Positions 17,857-25,676 of a stretch of 64,000 nucleotides of DNA are shown piece after piece. Under the pieces are notes generated by a model, which did not search any database, was not told the DNA's origin, and saw only the letters and a program-made list of their open reading frames with translations. The position numbers and the translations under genes are program-made. How positions within the stretch are numbered: the first letter of the stretch is position 1; the number at the start of each line of letters is the position of its first letter. The stretch comes from Sulfobacillus thermosulfidooxidans DSM 9293 (GTDB lineage: Bacteria > Bacillota > Sulfobacillia > Sulfobacillales > Sulfobacillaceae), in assembly GCF_900176145.1 (NCBI RefSeq), contig NZ_FWWY01000001.1, positions 1,101,819-1,165,818 of the forward strand. Direction: 5' to 3'.

Positions 17857-18423
17857 GTGGCGGATATTGTTGGGGTAAACCGGGCCTCGGGGGGATATCA
17901 GGAAAAACGGGTTCAATACGATGCACCAGGTGCGGTGCTTGAATTAAGCGCAGCCCTCAAATGGTTATGGCGACGAGAAGGCATTCCCGAAACGGTCTTA
18001 TGCATCGGAACAGATCGATCCACAGGAGATGCTCTAGGTCCCCTGGTCGGAACGACATTAAGTCAAAAACGGCTCGGACCTATCCGCGTTTTCGGGACAT
18101 TAGAAGATCCCGTCCATGCAGCGAATCTCACCGACTATATTCGTGCTTATCCATCTTTGCTCACAAGCCGGGTATTCGCCATTGACGCCTCGTTAGGTCG
18201 TCTCCCTGATGTCGGAACCTTGACCGCGGCCTTAGGACCTCTGAAACCTGGCGCCGGAGTAAATAAACAGCTTCCTGCATTAGGACGCTATCATTTAACC
18301 GGAACGGTCAATGTCGGAGGGTTTATGGAGTTTTTTGTGTTACAAAACACTCGTCTTAATGTGGTCATGAAAATGGCCTCCTGTATTGCGGAGGCCTTTG
18401 TGCAGAGTTTGGGATTAAGTTGA
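17857..18423 (+). CDS. yyaC: YyaC-family sporulation protein (DUF1256, spore protease-like)
   Basis: 189 residues from the GTG at 17857, just after GGGGGGA; the frame is open back to a TTG at 17842 but that overlaps the ribosome-binding site. Family marks include CIGTDRSTGDALGPLVG (about 46-62), VFAIDASLG and HLTGTVNVGGFMEFFVLQ. YyaC is expressed in sporulation, has a fold similar to germination protease and hydrogenase-maturation proteases, and is found beside spo0J in spore formers. It is the only plus-strand gene in the block left of the origin. Its last 9 bases overlap the convergent DUF4446 gene. Confidence 0.9.
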   Translation: MADIVGVNRASGGYQEKRVQYDAPGAVLELSAALKWLWRREGIPETVLCIGTDRSTGDALGPLVGTTLSQKRLGPIRVFGTLEDPVHAANLTDYIRAYPSLLTSRVFAIDASLGRLPDVGTLTAALGPLKPGAGVNKQLPALGRYHLTGTVNVGGFMEFFVLQNTRLNVVMKMASCIAEAFVQSLGLS

Positions 18424-18951
18424 GGAAACAGAGGAAGATGCGTTGCGGATATCATCTGATCCCTTAGCCAAGCGCGTCGTCATCGCTAAATCGATGGCAC
18501 GGCGTTCTTCTTGACTTAAGGCATAACGGCTGTCACGTTCCTTGATCGGCTTAGCATATAAACGGACTTCATTGCGGGCCCATAAGCTGGTTAAAACAAT
18601 TCCATCACCAAAATCATTTAATAGCGCTAAAGAAAAGGATAAGTCCGCCCCGGTATCATCAAACGGATTAAAGCGTACCAGGCCAAATTTGGTGAGAGTT
18701 TGAGCATGTTTTGTTTCTAACAGGGCAATGCGTTCGTCAAATTGTGCGGCAACGTGTTTCGCGTCCATGGCTTCCCCATAGGTTTTTGCCAAGGATTCCT
18801 CGAGATTAATTCCACCGCCCCGCAATACCCGGTTTAGTCTTTTTTTAAGGCGTGCAGCGGATGCCCATGAGAAAAATGCTATAAGGAGGGCTAAGATGGC
18901 GATAGCGGCACTACCGAGTGCAATCCATTCCGCGGGTATGGTCGACAGCAT
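18415..18951 (-). CDS. DUF4446-family membrane-anchored protein
   Basis: 178 residues from the ATG at 18951, which lies 7 bases after GGAGG. One N-terminal membrane helix (about 8-30) is followed by a basic coil region and a C-terminal domain with KFGLVRFNPFDDTGADLSFS-type sequence, diagnostic of DUF4446. The family is found next to parB/DUF554 in many Firmicutes. Function unknown. It ends inside the 3' end of yyaC. Confidence 0.82.
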   Translation of the reverse strand: MLSTIPAEWIALGSAAIAILALLIAFFSWASAARLKKRLNRVLRGGGINLEESLAKTYGEAMDAKHVAAQFDERIALLETKHAQTLTKFGLVRFNPFDDTGADLSFSLALLNDFGDGIVLTSLWARNEVRLYAKPIKERDSRYALSQEERRAIDLAMTTRLAKGSDDIRNASSSVSST

Positions 18952-18965
18952 CAATGTTCCTCCAA

Positions 18966-19667
18966 TCATAGAAAATATATGCCATGGTTTTTTAGCCACA
19001 AAAGCAACACGGGAAAGAATAAAGCCGGCAACAAATTACCGATTTTAATCGTGTTGTTGTTCAAAATGAAATTGATCCCGATAGCTGCAATCATTAATCC
19101 TCCAACAACCGTGATATCGGTTAACAAGATCCCTTTGAGAACGGGTTCCAGGTCCGATGCCAACAACGATAAGGACCCTTCATAGACCACAGTCACCACT
19201 GAAGCTGCGATAACACCCCAACCTGCCACCGAGGTTAAAATCATAGCGGTGGTCCCATCGAGTACTGCTTTAGTCGCAAGGATGCTATATGTTCCCGTCA
19301 ATCCATTTTGTAAGGAACCTAATATCGACATGGCCCCGATATTAAAGATTAAAGTGCCGGCGATAAAGCCTTTGGCGAAACCGGAACGACCTACACGTGA
19401 TTCAGCCCATTGACCAAATTGTTGAAGACGATCGTCAATGCGAAGCCATGATCCGAGCCACAGTCCCAACACCATGGACAACAAGGTGTTTATCGCATCA
19501 GGTAGTGGCCACGCCATTTTCAGACCAATCAAAATTACGACAACCCCGATAATCCGTAGCGCCTGATCGCGAAATTGCTCGCTGAGATTACGTCCTCCGA
19601 AAATGCCAATCAACGATCCGACAATAATACCCAAACCATTCATTAACGAGCCAGCAACTTGCTGCAT
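18966..19667 (-). CDS. DUF554 (YqgA-family) membrane protein
   Basis: 233 residues with about seven hydrophobic segments. Conserved blocks are MNGLGIIVGSLIGIFGG at the start, GFIAGTLIFNIGAMSILGSLQ in the middle and GGLMIAAIGINFI near the end. Transport has been suggested for the family, but the substrate is unknown. The ATG at 19667 directly abuts a 16-bp palindrome (19668-19683) whose GAGGAAC also serves as ribosome-binding site. If ParB binds there it could affect this gene's expression. Confidence 0.85.
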   Translation of the reverse strand: MQQVAGSLMNGLGIIVGSLIGIFGGRNLSEQFRDQALRIIGVVVILIGLKMAWPLPDAINTLLSMVLGLWLGSWLRIDDRLQQFGQWAESRVGRSGFAKGFIAGTLIFNIGAMSILGSLQNGLTGTYSILATKAVLDGTTAMILTSVAGWGVIAASVVTVVYEGSLSLLASDLEPVLKGILLTDITVVGGLMIAAIGINFILNNNTIKIGNLLPALFFPVLLLWLKNHGIYFL

Positions 19668-19683
19668 TGTTCCTCAAGGAACA
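19668..19683. promoter_or_regulatory. Candidate parS site 1 (16-bp palindrome)
   Basis: TGTTCCTCAAGGAACA is a perfect inverted repeat immediately before the DUF554 start and 58 bases from the parB stop. Its outer arms TGTTCC/AACA match the Bacillus parS consensus TGTTNCACGTGAAACA, but the central bases differ. Confidence 0.5.
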
Positions 19684-19724
19684 CTCCTCTCGAATTCACC
19701 TGATGTCTTGTTCCTCATTAATAA

Positions 19725-19740
19725 TGTTCCTCAAGGAACA
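19725..19740. promoter_or_regulatory. Candidate parS site 2 (identical 16-bp palindrome)
   Basis: A second exact copy of TGTTCCTCAAGGAACA abuts the parB stop codon. A degenerate half-copy TTGTTCCTCATTA lies between the two at 19709-19721. Without a T-tract it is not a good terminator, and exact duplication beside parB points to a protein-binding site. Confidence 0.5.
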
Positions 19741-20634
19741 TTAAACGACAAAATCCCCAGACGCTGCTTGAGGATGTTCTTCAAGAATTTCCAAAATCCG
19801 TTCCAATTCTTCAACGGTATGGTACGGAATTTCGATCCGTCCTTTATTGAGATCGCCTTTTACGCGGACTTTTGTTCCAAACCGACGTCGCAATTGTTCT
19901 TCTGTCACGGCAATGTGAACATCCGGTTTTTTGATTTGAGGTGCTTTTGTCACGGTTAGCATGGCCGCATGGGTTTCTAGCTGGCGAAGAGTCCACTCTT
20001 CTTTCACTGCCCGCTCCGCCAGTTCCAACCGCTTACCGGGGTCTAGTGATAATAAAAATTTGGCATGGGCCACCGTTAATTTTTGTTCAGCCACCCATTG
20101 TTGAATCTCGGGTTCTAAACTCAACAACCGTAAATAATTCGCAATATGAGACCGGGATTTACCCACCCGTTCACCAATTTGTTCCTGTGTCCACCCCAAC
20201 TCTTGGGTTAACTTATGATAAGCCCATGATTCTTCCATCGGATTTAAATCACTGCGCTGGAGGTTTTCCACCAAGGCAATCTCCATGGCTTCTTGATCCG
20301 ACATGGAACGAATAATGGCCGGTATCTTATCCATTTGTGCGCTTTTGGCTGCCCGGTATCGCCTTTCTCCGGCTACTAATTCATAGCCACCACCTGTACT
20401 GGATGGACGCACCACAATGGGTTGAATGACGCCATGAACTCGGATTGATGCCGACAGTTCATTTAGCTCGTTTTCCGCAAAATGACGCCGGGGTTGAAAC
20501 GGACTGGAATGAATACGCTCAATCGGAATTTGTTCGACTCCAGATGTCATATCGCCGCCAATATTGCCCCCATTATGCGACCCTTCAGGAATTAAAGACG
20601 ACAATCCCCGACCAAGACCGCGGCTTTTAGCCAT
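19741..20634 (-). CDS. parB: Chromosome-partitioning protein ParB/Spo0J
   Basis: 297 residues. The N-terminal CTPase domain includes the conserved EQIPIERIHSSPFQPR, GVIQPIVVR and the arginine-rich GERRYRAAK motif (about 98-106). The central helix-turn-helix (about 150-180, EQIGERVGKSRSHIANYLRLL) recognises parS, and the C-terminal part dimerises. ParB clamps load at parS and slide, recruiting SMC; with ParA it separates origins and in spore formers influences sporulation entry. It overlaps the parA stop by 8 bases. No separate noc paralogue is present in the window. Confidence 0.96.
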   Translation of the reverse strand: MAKSRGLGRGLSSLIPEGSHNGGNIGGDMTSGVEQIPIERIHSSPFQPRRHFAENELNELSASIRVHGVIQPIVVRPSSTGGGYELVAGERRYRAAKSAQMDKIPAIIRSMSDQEAMEIALVENLQRSDLNPMEESWAYHKLTQELGWTQEQIGERVGKSRSHIANYLRLLSLEPEIQQWVAEQKLTVAHAKFLLSLDPGKRLELAERAVKEEWTLRQLETHAAMLTVTKAPQIKKPDVHIAVTEEQLRRRFGTKVRVKGDLNKGRIEIPYHTVEELERILEILEEHPQAASGDFVV

Positions 20635-21388
20635 TTGCCATCACCTCCTCTGCCAATGCCCGATATCCTTCTGCGCCCCGTGACTTCGGATCATATCGCA
20701 TAATAGGCAGCCCATGACTGGGAGCTTCACTGAGACGCACGGTTCTCGGAATCACAGCCTGATACACTTTGGAAGCAAAATGTTGTCGAACTTCGTGCGC
20801 GACTTGTCCCGCCAAATTCGTTCGTCCATCATACATTGTCAAAACAATGCCTTCCAATTCCAAGTGGGGATTCAACCGTGCCGTGACTAAATCAATTGTC
20901 GACAATAATTGCGATAACCCTTCCAACGCAAAAAATTCGCACTGCATAGGAATCATAACACGGTCAGCTGCACATAAGGCATTAATGGTTAATAAACCCA
21001 AGGATGGTGGACAGTCGACAAAAATGTAATCGTAACGATCTTTGACAGGTTGTAATGCCTTCTTTAAGCGCAATTCCCTCTCTACGGCTTGAGATAAATC
21101 CACTTCCGCTCCAGCTAAATCCAAAGTAGCTGGAATTAGATGAAGTCCGACGACATCCGTAGGCACCAACGCCTCCATAACCGGTTGTGATTCTAACAGA
21201 ACATCATAAATCGACACATCCATCCCTTGCTTATCAATACCCAAGCCGGTCGTCGTGTTGCCTTGGGGATCAATGTCTACGGCCAAGACCCGTTTTCCAG
21301 AATCTGCGAGATACGCGCCAAGATTAATCACGGTGGTTGTTTTGCCAACTCCGCCCTTTTGGTTGGCCACTGCGATAATTCGGCCCAT
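20627..21388 (-). CDS. parA: Chromosome-partitioning ATPase ParA/Soj
   Basis: 253 residues. The deviant Walker A KGGVGKTTT (about 11-19) begins the protein and Walker A' VDCPPSLG follows near residue 124. It binds DNA non-specifically as an ATP dimer, and ParB stimulates its ATPase. The homologue Soj also regulates DnaA at the origin. ATG at 21388 follows AGGAGG, and the downstream parB start lies inside its 3' end. Bases 21389-21554 upstream show no gene. Confidence 0.97.
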   Translation of the reverse strand: MGRIIAVANQKGGVGKTTTVINLGAYLADSGKRVLAVDIDPQGNTTTGLGIDKQGMDVSIYDVLLESQPVMEALVPTDVVGLHLIPATLDLAGAEVDLSQAVERELRLKKALQPVKDRYDYIFVDCPPSLGLLTINALCAADRVMIPMQCEFFALEGLSQLLSTIDLVTARLNPHLELEGIVLTMYDGRTNLAGQVAHEVRQHFASKVYQAVIPRTVRLSEAPSHGLPIMRYDPKSRGAEGYRALAEEVMANG

Positions 21389-21554
21389 TCGTCAGTGCCT
21401 CCTGTTGATTCATTCTCGAAGGTAATGCTCAAGCCCAAAAGGATGCAACGGAGAATTTTTTATCTTCCGTCCTTGAAGCTGCTTGTCCTAGCGACTCTAA
21501 ACCGAATTATAAACGATTTCTCATGCACAATGGCTTGTAGTCTCGATCAATCTG

Positions 21555-22268
21555 TTATTCTTTGGTGATATCCATCCCTAACCATTTGGCCCGGCGAGGA
21601 AATTGTGGCGGCGTAGCGCGGACTTTGACAACACGCACTACCTGGGAGGTTCCATTATCGCCATAGGGCACTGAAATTTCCTCAATATTTCCACCAAGTT
21701 TCTGGCATAATTCCCTGGCTTCTTCAACTTCAGCGCGTACATGCGTCCGGCCCTTGGGAAAAAGACCGCGTCCACCAATTTTTAAAAACGGCAAACTTAA
21801 CTCTAAGGTTGTCTTTAATGACCCCACTGCACGGGCCGTCACAATCTCGGCCCATTCCCTGTATTCCTCTTGATGACGAATGAACTCTTCAGCCCGCTCA
21901 CGGATAACCTGCGTATTGCTGAGGTTCAAGCGTTCAGCCATGTAGCCCAAATATTCGGCACGTTTTTGTCGCGCTTCAATTAAGAGCCATGACGTCGAAG
22001 TCATCAAAATAGCTAACACTAAACCGGGAAAACCGCCACCACTGCCGATATCAATGGCTGTATGTATTTCTGATAGCCTCACGCCCTGAACGGTTTGCAC
22101 CGCATCAAACACTCCATGGACCCATAACTCCTCAGGTGTCCTAAATCCCGTTATGTTAAATGGCGCTTCATGAACGAGTTTGACTAATGCCTCAAGACGC
22201 TCACGAATACTGTCTTCCTCAAGCTGCCCCACCAGATCCCCATTAAGCCATGATGGCTTTTGTATCAT
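21555..22268 (-). CDS. rsmG: 16S rRNA (guanine527-N7)-methyltransferase RsmG
   Basis: 237 residues from the ATG at 22268, five bases after GGGAGG. The SAM-binding motif AIDIGSGGGFPGLVLAI (about 70-86) and the RsmG signature FNITGFRTPEE (about 38-48) are present. It adds m7G at position 527 in the 530 loop of 16S rRNA; loss gives low-level streptomycin resistance in other bacteria. In many genomes mnmG and mnmE lie between rsmG and yidC, but here they do not. Confidence 0.95.
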   Translation of the reverse strand: MIQKPSWLNGDLVGQLEEDSIRERLEALVKLVHEAPFNITGFRTPEELWVHGVFDAVQTVQGVRLSEIHTAIDIGSGGGFPGLVLAILMTSTSWLLIEARQKRAEYLGYMAERLNLSNTQVIRERAEEFIRHQEEYREWAEIVTARAVGSLKTTLELSLPFLKIGGRGLFPKGRTHVRAEVEEARELCQKLGGNIEEISVPYGDNGTSQVVRVVKVRATPPQFPRRAKWLGMDITKE

Positions 22269-22300
22269 AATGCCTCCCATCAATGCAATTCATGTCTTAC

Positions 22301-22327
22301 GAAAATGACCGCGCTTATGCGCGGTCA
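22301..22327 (-). terminator. Terminator after yidC
   Basis: On the minus strand TGACCGCGC pairs with GCGCGGTCA around ATAA and is followed by TTTTC. It separates the rpmH-rnpA-yidD-yidC unit from rsmG. Confidence 0.85.
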
Positions 22328-22339
22328 CCACATTTTTCA

Positions 22340-23014
22340 TTACCGTGTCGCTTGAGCGCCTCCGCCGGTTGCCCCGTCTACAGGTCTTCGCAACAGCCAC
22401 ATGGTTTGACCCAATTGGAACAAGTTAGAGACAACATAGTACACTGACAGACCCGCAGGAAACCGGGACGCCACATATCCAAACACAATCGGCATCATCC
22501 ACAACATGAGCTTTTGACTTTGTTGCATTTCCGGTTGCTGCGGAGTCATCATCATAGTTTGTTTTTGCATGAAAAATGTGCTGACCGCAACCAGAAGCGG
22601 AAGGATGTACGTGGGGTCAGGCTTGGCCAAATTCTGCCATACCCAAAACCCATAATTGTGATGGACGTATTTAAAGCGTTCCAAAACATCAAAGAGGCCA
22701 TACATGACAGGAATCTGTAGTAAAAGGGGCAAACATCCCGATGCCGGATTGACCCCTTCTTCCTTGTATAGTTTGGCTAATTCCGCTTGCATAGCCTGTG
22801 GATTGCCCTTATGACGCTGCTGAATTTCCCGCTGCTTCGGTCCCACTTTGGCCATCTTTTGCATTGACCGGGCCTGATAAATACCGAGTGGCAACAGAAT
22901 CAACCGCACCATCAGTGTCAAAAGGATGATCCCTAACACGTAATTATGGGTCCATCCCGTGAATACCACAAAGGCATCCCGGATTAGGCTTAAAAACCCG
23001 CCCCAAATACCCAT
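22340..23014 (-). CDS. yidC: Membrane protein insertase YidC/SpoIIIJ
   Basis: 224 residues, the short Gram-positive form without the large extracellular domain. The conserved core starts with a membrane helix and ILLTLMVRLILLPLGIYQARSMQKM (about 30-54), whose Arg lies in the hydrophilic groove. The cytoplasmic hairpin (55-85) is followed by ASGCLPLLLQIPVMYGLFDVL and two further helices. No lipobox is evident at the N-terminus, unlike Bacillus SpoIIIJ. It inserts proteins with or without SecYEG. The RNA-binding partner gene jag, usually next, is absent. Confidence 0.93.
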   Translation of the reverse strand: MGIWGGFLSLIRDAFVVFTGWTHNYVLGIILLTLMVRLILLPLGIYQARSMQKMAKVGPKQREIQQRHKGNPQAMQAELAKLYKEEGVNPASGCLPLLLQIPVMYGLFDVLERFKYVHHNYGFWVWQNLAKPDPTYILPLLVAVSTFFMQKQTMMMTPQQPEMQQSQKLMLWMMPIVFGYVASRFPAGLSVYYVVSNLFQLGQTMWLLRRPVDGATGGGAQATR

Positions 23015-23033
23015 TTATAGCCTCCTTAACGAT

Positions 23034-23243
23034 CTATGGAACTGGGTCATAGCCGCCCTCGTGTAAAGGGTGACACCGTAAAATTCGTCGAACAGCTAAA
23101 TACCCGCCTTTTGGCACCCCATACTTCGCGACAGCTTCTACAGCATATTGCGAACAGGTCGGCATGTAACGGCAGCTCGGCGGGGTCATCGGAGAGATAT
23201 ATCTCTGATACAGGTGAATTAACCCAATCACAATCTTTCTCAT
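23034..23243 (-). CDS. yidD: Membrane protein insertion efficiency factor YidD
   Basis: 69 residues, typical length. The signature [21 protein letters not shown] (about 17-37) with its two cysteines and the ending [14 protein letters not shown] are diagnostic. The protein is a small amphipathic, membrane-associated helper of YidC. It sits between rnpA and yidC in the conserved order. Confidence 0.95.
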   Translation of the reverse strand: MRKIVIGLIHLYQRYISPMTPPSCRYMPTCSQYAVEAVAKYGVPKGGYLAVRRILRCHPLHEGGYDPVP

Positions 23244-23268
23244 CCGTCTTCGCCTACCTCATAACATC

Positions 23269-23613
23269 TTACAGCTGCTTTTTCAGACATCCCGCTCTCA
23301 CTAATAATTTGTGCAAGGAGTGAACAAGCCGGTCCCAATCCTCAGTTAAGACAGGTTTCTTGCCCAAAATAATTAAATCTCCGCACGGCGTCACATTTTC
23401 CGCAAAAAGAGAAAAAAGTGCTCGGAGCCTACGGCGAATACGGTTCCGTTTAACGGCCGAACCCGCAGAGCGCTGCGTCGTAAAACCTATTCGCGATGCT
23501 ACACCATCATTAGACAGAATGAAAAGGACCATATAACGGTCCCCTACGGTGCGTCCAAATCGGAAAACCCGACCAAAATCGGCGCGCCTTTTAAGACGCT
23601 GAAATTGTGCCAT
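23269..23613 (-). CDS. rnpA: Ribonuclease P protein component
   Basis: 114 residues. The RNR motif region SAGSAVKRNRIRRRLRALF (about 49-67) binds RNase P RNA, and the N-terminal RLKRRADFGRVFRFG starts the central cleft. With the RnpB RNA (not in this window) it matures tRNA 5' ends. It follows rpmH by a few bases, as in almost all bacteria. Confidence 0.95.
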   Translation of the reverse strand: MAQFQRLKRRADFGRVFRFGRTVGDRYMVLFILSNDGVASRIGFTTQRSAGSAVKRNRIRRRLRALFSLFAENVTPCGDLIILGKKPVLTEDWDRLVHSLHKLLVRAGCLKKQL

Positions 23614-23617
23614 GATC

Positions 23618-23752
23618 TTATCCAGCTAAACGTTTACGACCCTTAAGTCGGCGCCTTTTGAGGACCATACGGCCAGCTTTCGTGGACATACGTTTTCTAA
23701 AACCATGGACTTTTGCCCGGTGACGACGGTTCGGTTGGTACGTGCGCTTCAC
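23618..23752 (-). CDS. rpmH: 50S ribosomal protein L34
   Basis: A 44-residue frame beginning GTG at 23752 and ending TAA at 23618. It reads [20 protein letters not shown] and continues to [11 protein letters not shown], the full L34 sequence. GGGAGGTGA lies upstream, and the only ATG nearby (ATGTGA) is not usable. It is the first gene left of the origin and has a near-consensus promoter at 23790-23818. Confidence 0.96.
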   Translation of the reverse strand: MKRTYQPNRRHRAKVHGFRKRMSTKAGRMVLKRRRLKGRKRLAG

Positions 23753-23789
23753 ATTAGTCACCTCCCGACTCTAGCGCAAATGTGCTTTA

Positions 23790-23818
23790 ATTATATCCAC
23801 TTCCTGTTTGGGGGTCAA
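23790..23818 (-). promoter_or_regulatory. Promoter of the rpmH-rnpA-yidD-yidC unit
   Basis: On the minus strand TTGACC (23818-23813) and TATAAT (23795-23790) are separated by exactly 17 bases, a near-perfect vegetative sigma-A promoter. The transcript would start about 30 bases before the rpmH GTG. Confidence 0.88.
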
Positions 23819-23939
23819 GGAACCGACCGCTTATTTAACCCTTAGATTTTCTTCCTTAGTTCATTGAGAGCCTTGTCCGAATTTGTTATCATAAACCCAC
23901 TCCTCCGCGCGGCGGGGGCATTCATTATTTATAGGTGAG

Positions 23940-23972
23940 TTATCAACAATTTGTGGATAACTTTGTGGATTT
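23940..23972. other. DnaA boxes upstream of dnaA (oriC, upstream part)
   Basis: TTATCAACA (23940-23948), the perfect box TTATCCACA on the minus strand (23960-23952) and a weaker AAATCCACA on the minus strand (23972-23964) are clustered just before the dnaA ribosome-binding site. They are probably both origin and autoregulatory sites. Confidence 0.75.
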
Positions 23973-23999
23973 CTTGTGTATATTAGGGGGAATTGTTTC

Positions 24000-25391
24000 A
24001 TGCTTGAGGTCGGCTTGGAAAGCCTGTGGGCAGACACGGTTGCACGACTCGAAAGCGAATTATCCACACCCAGCATTGAGACTTGGGTGAGGCAAGTATT
24101 CCCACTGTCTTTGGAGGATGGTGTGCTGGAACTGGCCGTACCGAGTGATTTTGTGCGCCAAATTATCGCCAGCCGCTACACAGGCTTGCTGCGTGATGTC
24201 TTGGCAAAATCCGCCGGGCGTCCTATTGATGTCCATTTAATCCTCACTCCTAAATCATCGGAGACAGTCTATAACGAAAAACCCGTACCGGTACCGATTT
24301 CTGTCACTCAAGAATCCCGACCGCCGGTGAACAAAGAGCCCTCCGAAACCACAGAATCAGAATTTCATACCCGTCTTAATCCCAAATATGTTTTCGAGGC
24401 TTTTGTTGTCGGGGTCTCTAACCGCTTCGCCCATGCGGCATGTCAAGCGGTGGCAGAAATGCCCGCTAGAGCCTACAACCCGTTATTCCTATACGGTGGT
24501 GTAGGTCTTGGGAAAACTCACTTGATGCACGCCATCGGCCACCATGTCTTAGCGGGGTCGCCCAAAGCGCGCGTATTATACGTATCATCTGAAAATTTTA
24601 CCAATGAGATGATCAACGCTATCCGTGACGATAAAATGGTGCGTTTTCGCCAACGGTACCGCAATATTGATGTTTTGCTAATCGATGATATTCAATTCGT
24701 GGCTGGAAAAGAACGAACCCAGGAAGAATTTTTCCACACGTTCGAAGCGCTACACGGAGCCCATAAACAAATTGTTATTTCGAGCGATCGTCCTCCAAAA
24801 GACATTCCCACTCTCGAAGAGCGTTTACGTTCACGCTTCGAATGGGGCCTCATCACGGATATTCAACCACCCGATCTGGAAACGCGCATTGCGATTTTGG
24901 CCAAAAAGGCACAGCTCGAAGACTTATCCGTGCCCGATTCGGTGTTGCAGTTTATCGCGACTCGCATTGATACCAACATTCGGGAACTAGAAGGGGCCTT
25001 AATCCGCGTCATGGCCTATGGTTCGATCACGCGTCAACCATTGACAGCAGAACTCGCCATGGAAGCCTTAAAGGACGTCATTCCCAATTCGCGACCGAAA
25101 CCGATTACGATTCGCCTGATTCAAGAAGAGGTCGCGAAACACTTTGATCTCCGGGTCGAAGATCTCAAGGCCAAAAAACGAACCCGAACGGTAGCCTTTC
25201 CCAGACAAGTCGCGATGTATATGGCAAGGCAATTGACCGACTCCAGTCTTCCTCGGATTGGTGAGGAATTTGGGGGACGAGACCACACAACGGTCATTCA
25301 TGCCTGTGAAAAAATCGAGCAAGAACGACATACGGATACACAACTTGCCCAATTATTGGAAGCTTTGACAAAACGGATCAAATCACGTTGA
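24000..25391 (+). CDS. dnaA: Chromosomal replication initiator DnaA
   Basis: 463 residues from the ATG at 24000; a TTG at 23976 in frame lies before the GGGGG ribosome-binding site and is rejected. Domain I is at about 1-80, a short linker at 85-125, and the AAA+ domain carries Walker A GGVGLGKT (about 166-173) and Walker B LLIDDIQF (about 226-233). Domain IV ends with the DNA-binding signature GGRDHTTVIHACEKI. It opens the origin and regulates its own gene through the boxes upstream. It is the first gene of the plus-strand arm. Confidence 0.98.
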   Translation: MLEVGLESLWADTVARLESELSTPSIETWVRQVFPLSLEDGVLELAVPSDFVRQIIASRYTGLLRDVLAKSAGRPIDVHLILTPKSSETVYNEKPVPVPISVTQESRPPVNKEPSETTESEFHTRLNPKYVFEAFVVGVSNRFAHAACQAVAEMPARAYNPLFLYGGVGLGKTHLMHAIGHHVLAGSPKARVLYVSSENFTNEMINAIRDDKMVRFRQRYRNIDVLLIDDIQFVAGKERTQEEFFHTFEALHGAHKQIVISSDRPPKDIPTLEERLRSRFEWGLITDIQPPDLETRIAILAKKAQLEDLSVPDSVLQFIATRIDTNIRELEGALIRVMAYGSITRQPLTAELAMEALKDVIPNSRPKPITIRLIQEEVAKHFDLRVEDLKAKKRTRTVAFPRQVAMYMARQLTDSSLPRIGEEFGGRDHTTVIHACEKIEQERHTDTQLAQLLEALTKRIKSR

Positions 25392-25676
25392 AAAGGTGGG
25401 GATAAAGTCTGGATAAACAGGGGACTCTTTGTGGAACAATGTCGAGTCATACACAGGCCTAGAATTTTTCTGCCATCTGTCCCCATTTATCCCCGTTTTG
25501 ATACACGAGTTATTCACTGTTTTTTGGTGTCGGATCAGCGCGATTTATAAGGACTTATGGGACTTATCCCCGTTATCCCCAGCCCTTATTACGACTACGG
25601 ATTTGATCGATCAAAATCATGATCATCATAAGCATGGGGAAAACTGGGCGACGAACACGAAGGAGGACAGCAACCA
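25392..25676. other. dnaA-dnaN intergenic region (oriC, downstream part)
   Basis: The 285-bp gap holds a series of DnaA-box-like sequences. These are GGGGATAAA and CTGGATAAA near 25399-25416, TGTGGAACA near 25430, TTATCCCCG near 25488, TTATTCACT near 25510, and TTATCCCCG and TTATCCCCA near 25564-25580. Most differ from TTATCCACA by one or two bases. With the upstream cluster this makes a bipartite origin like that of Bacillus. No AT-rich unwinding element with clear DnaA-trio repeats was established by eye. Confidence 0.7.
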
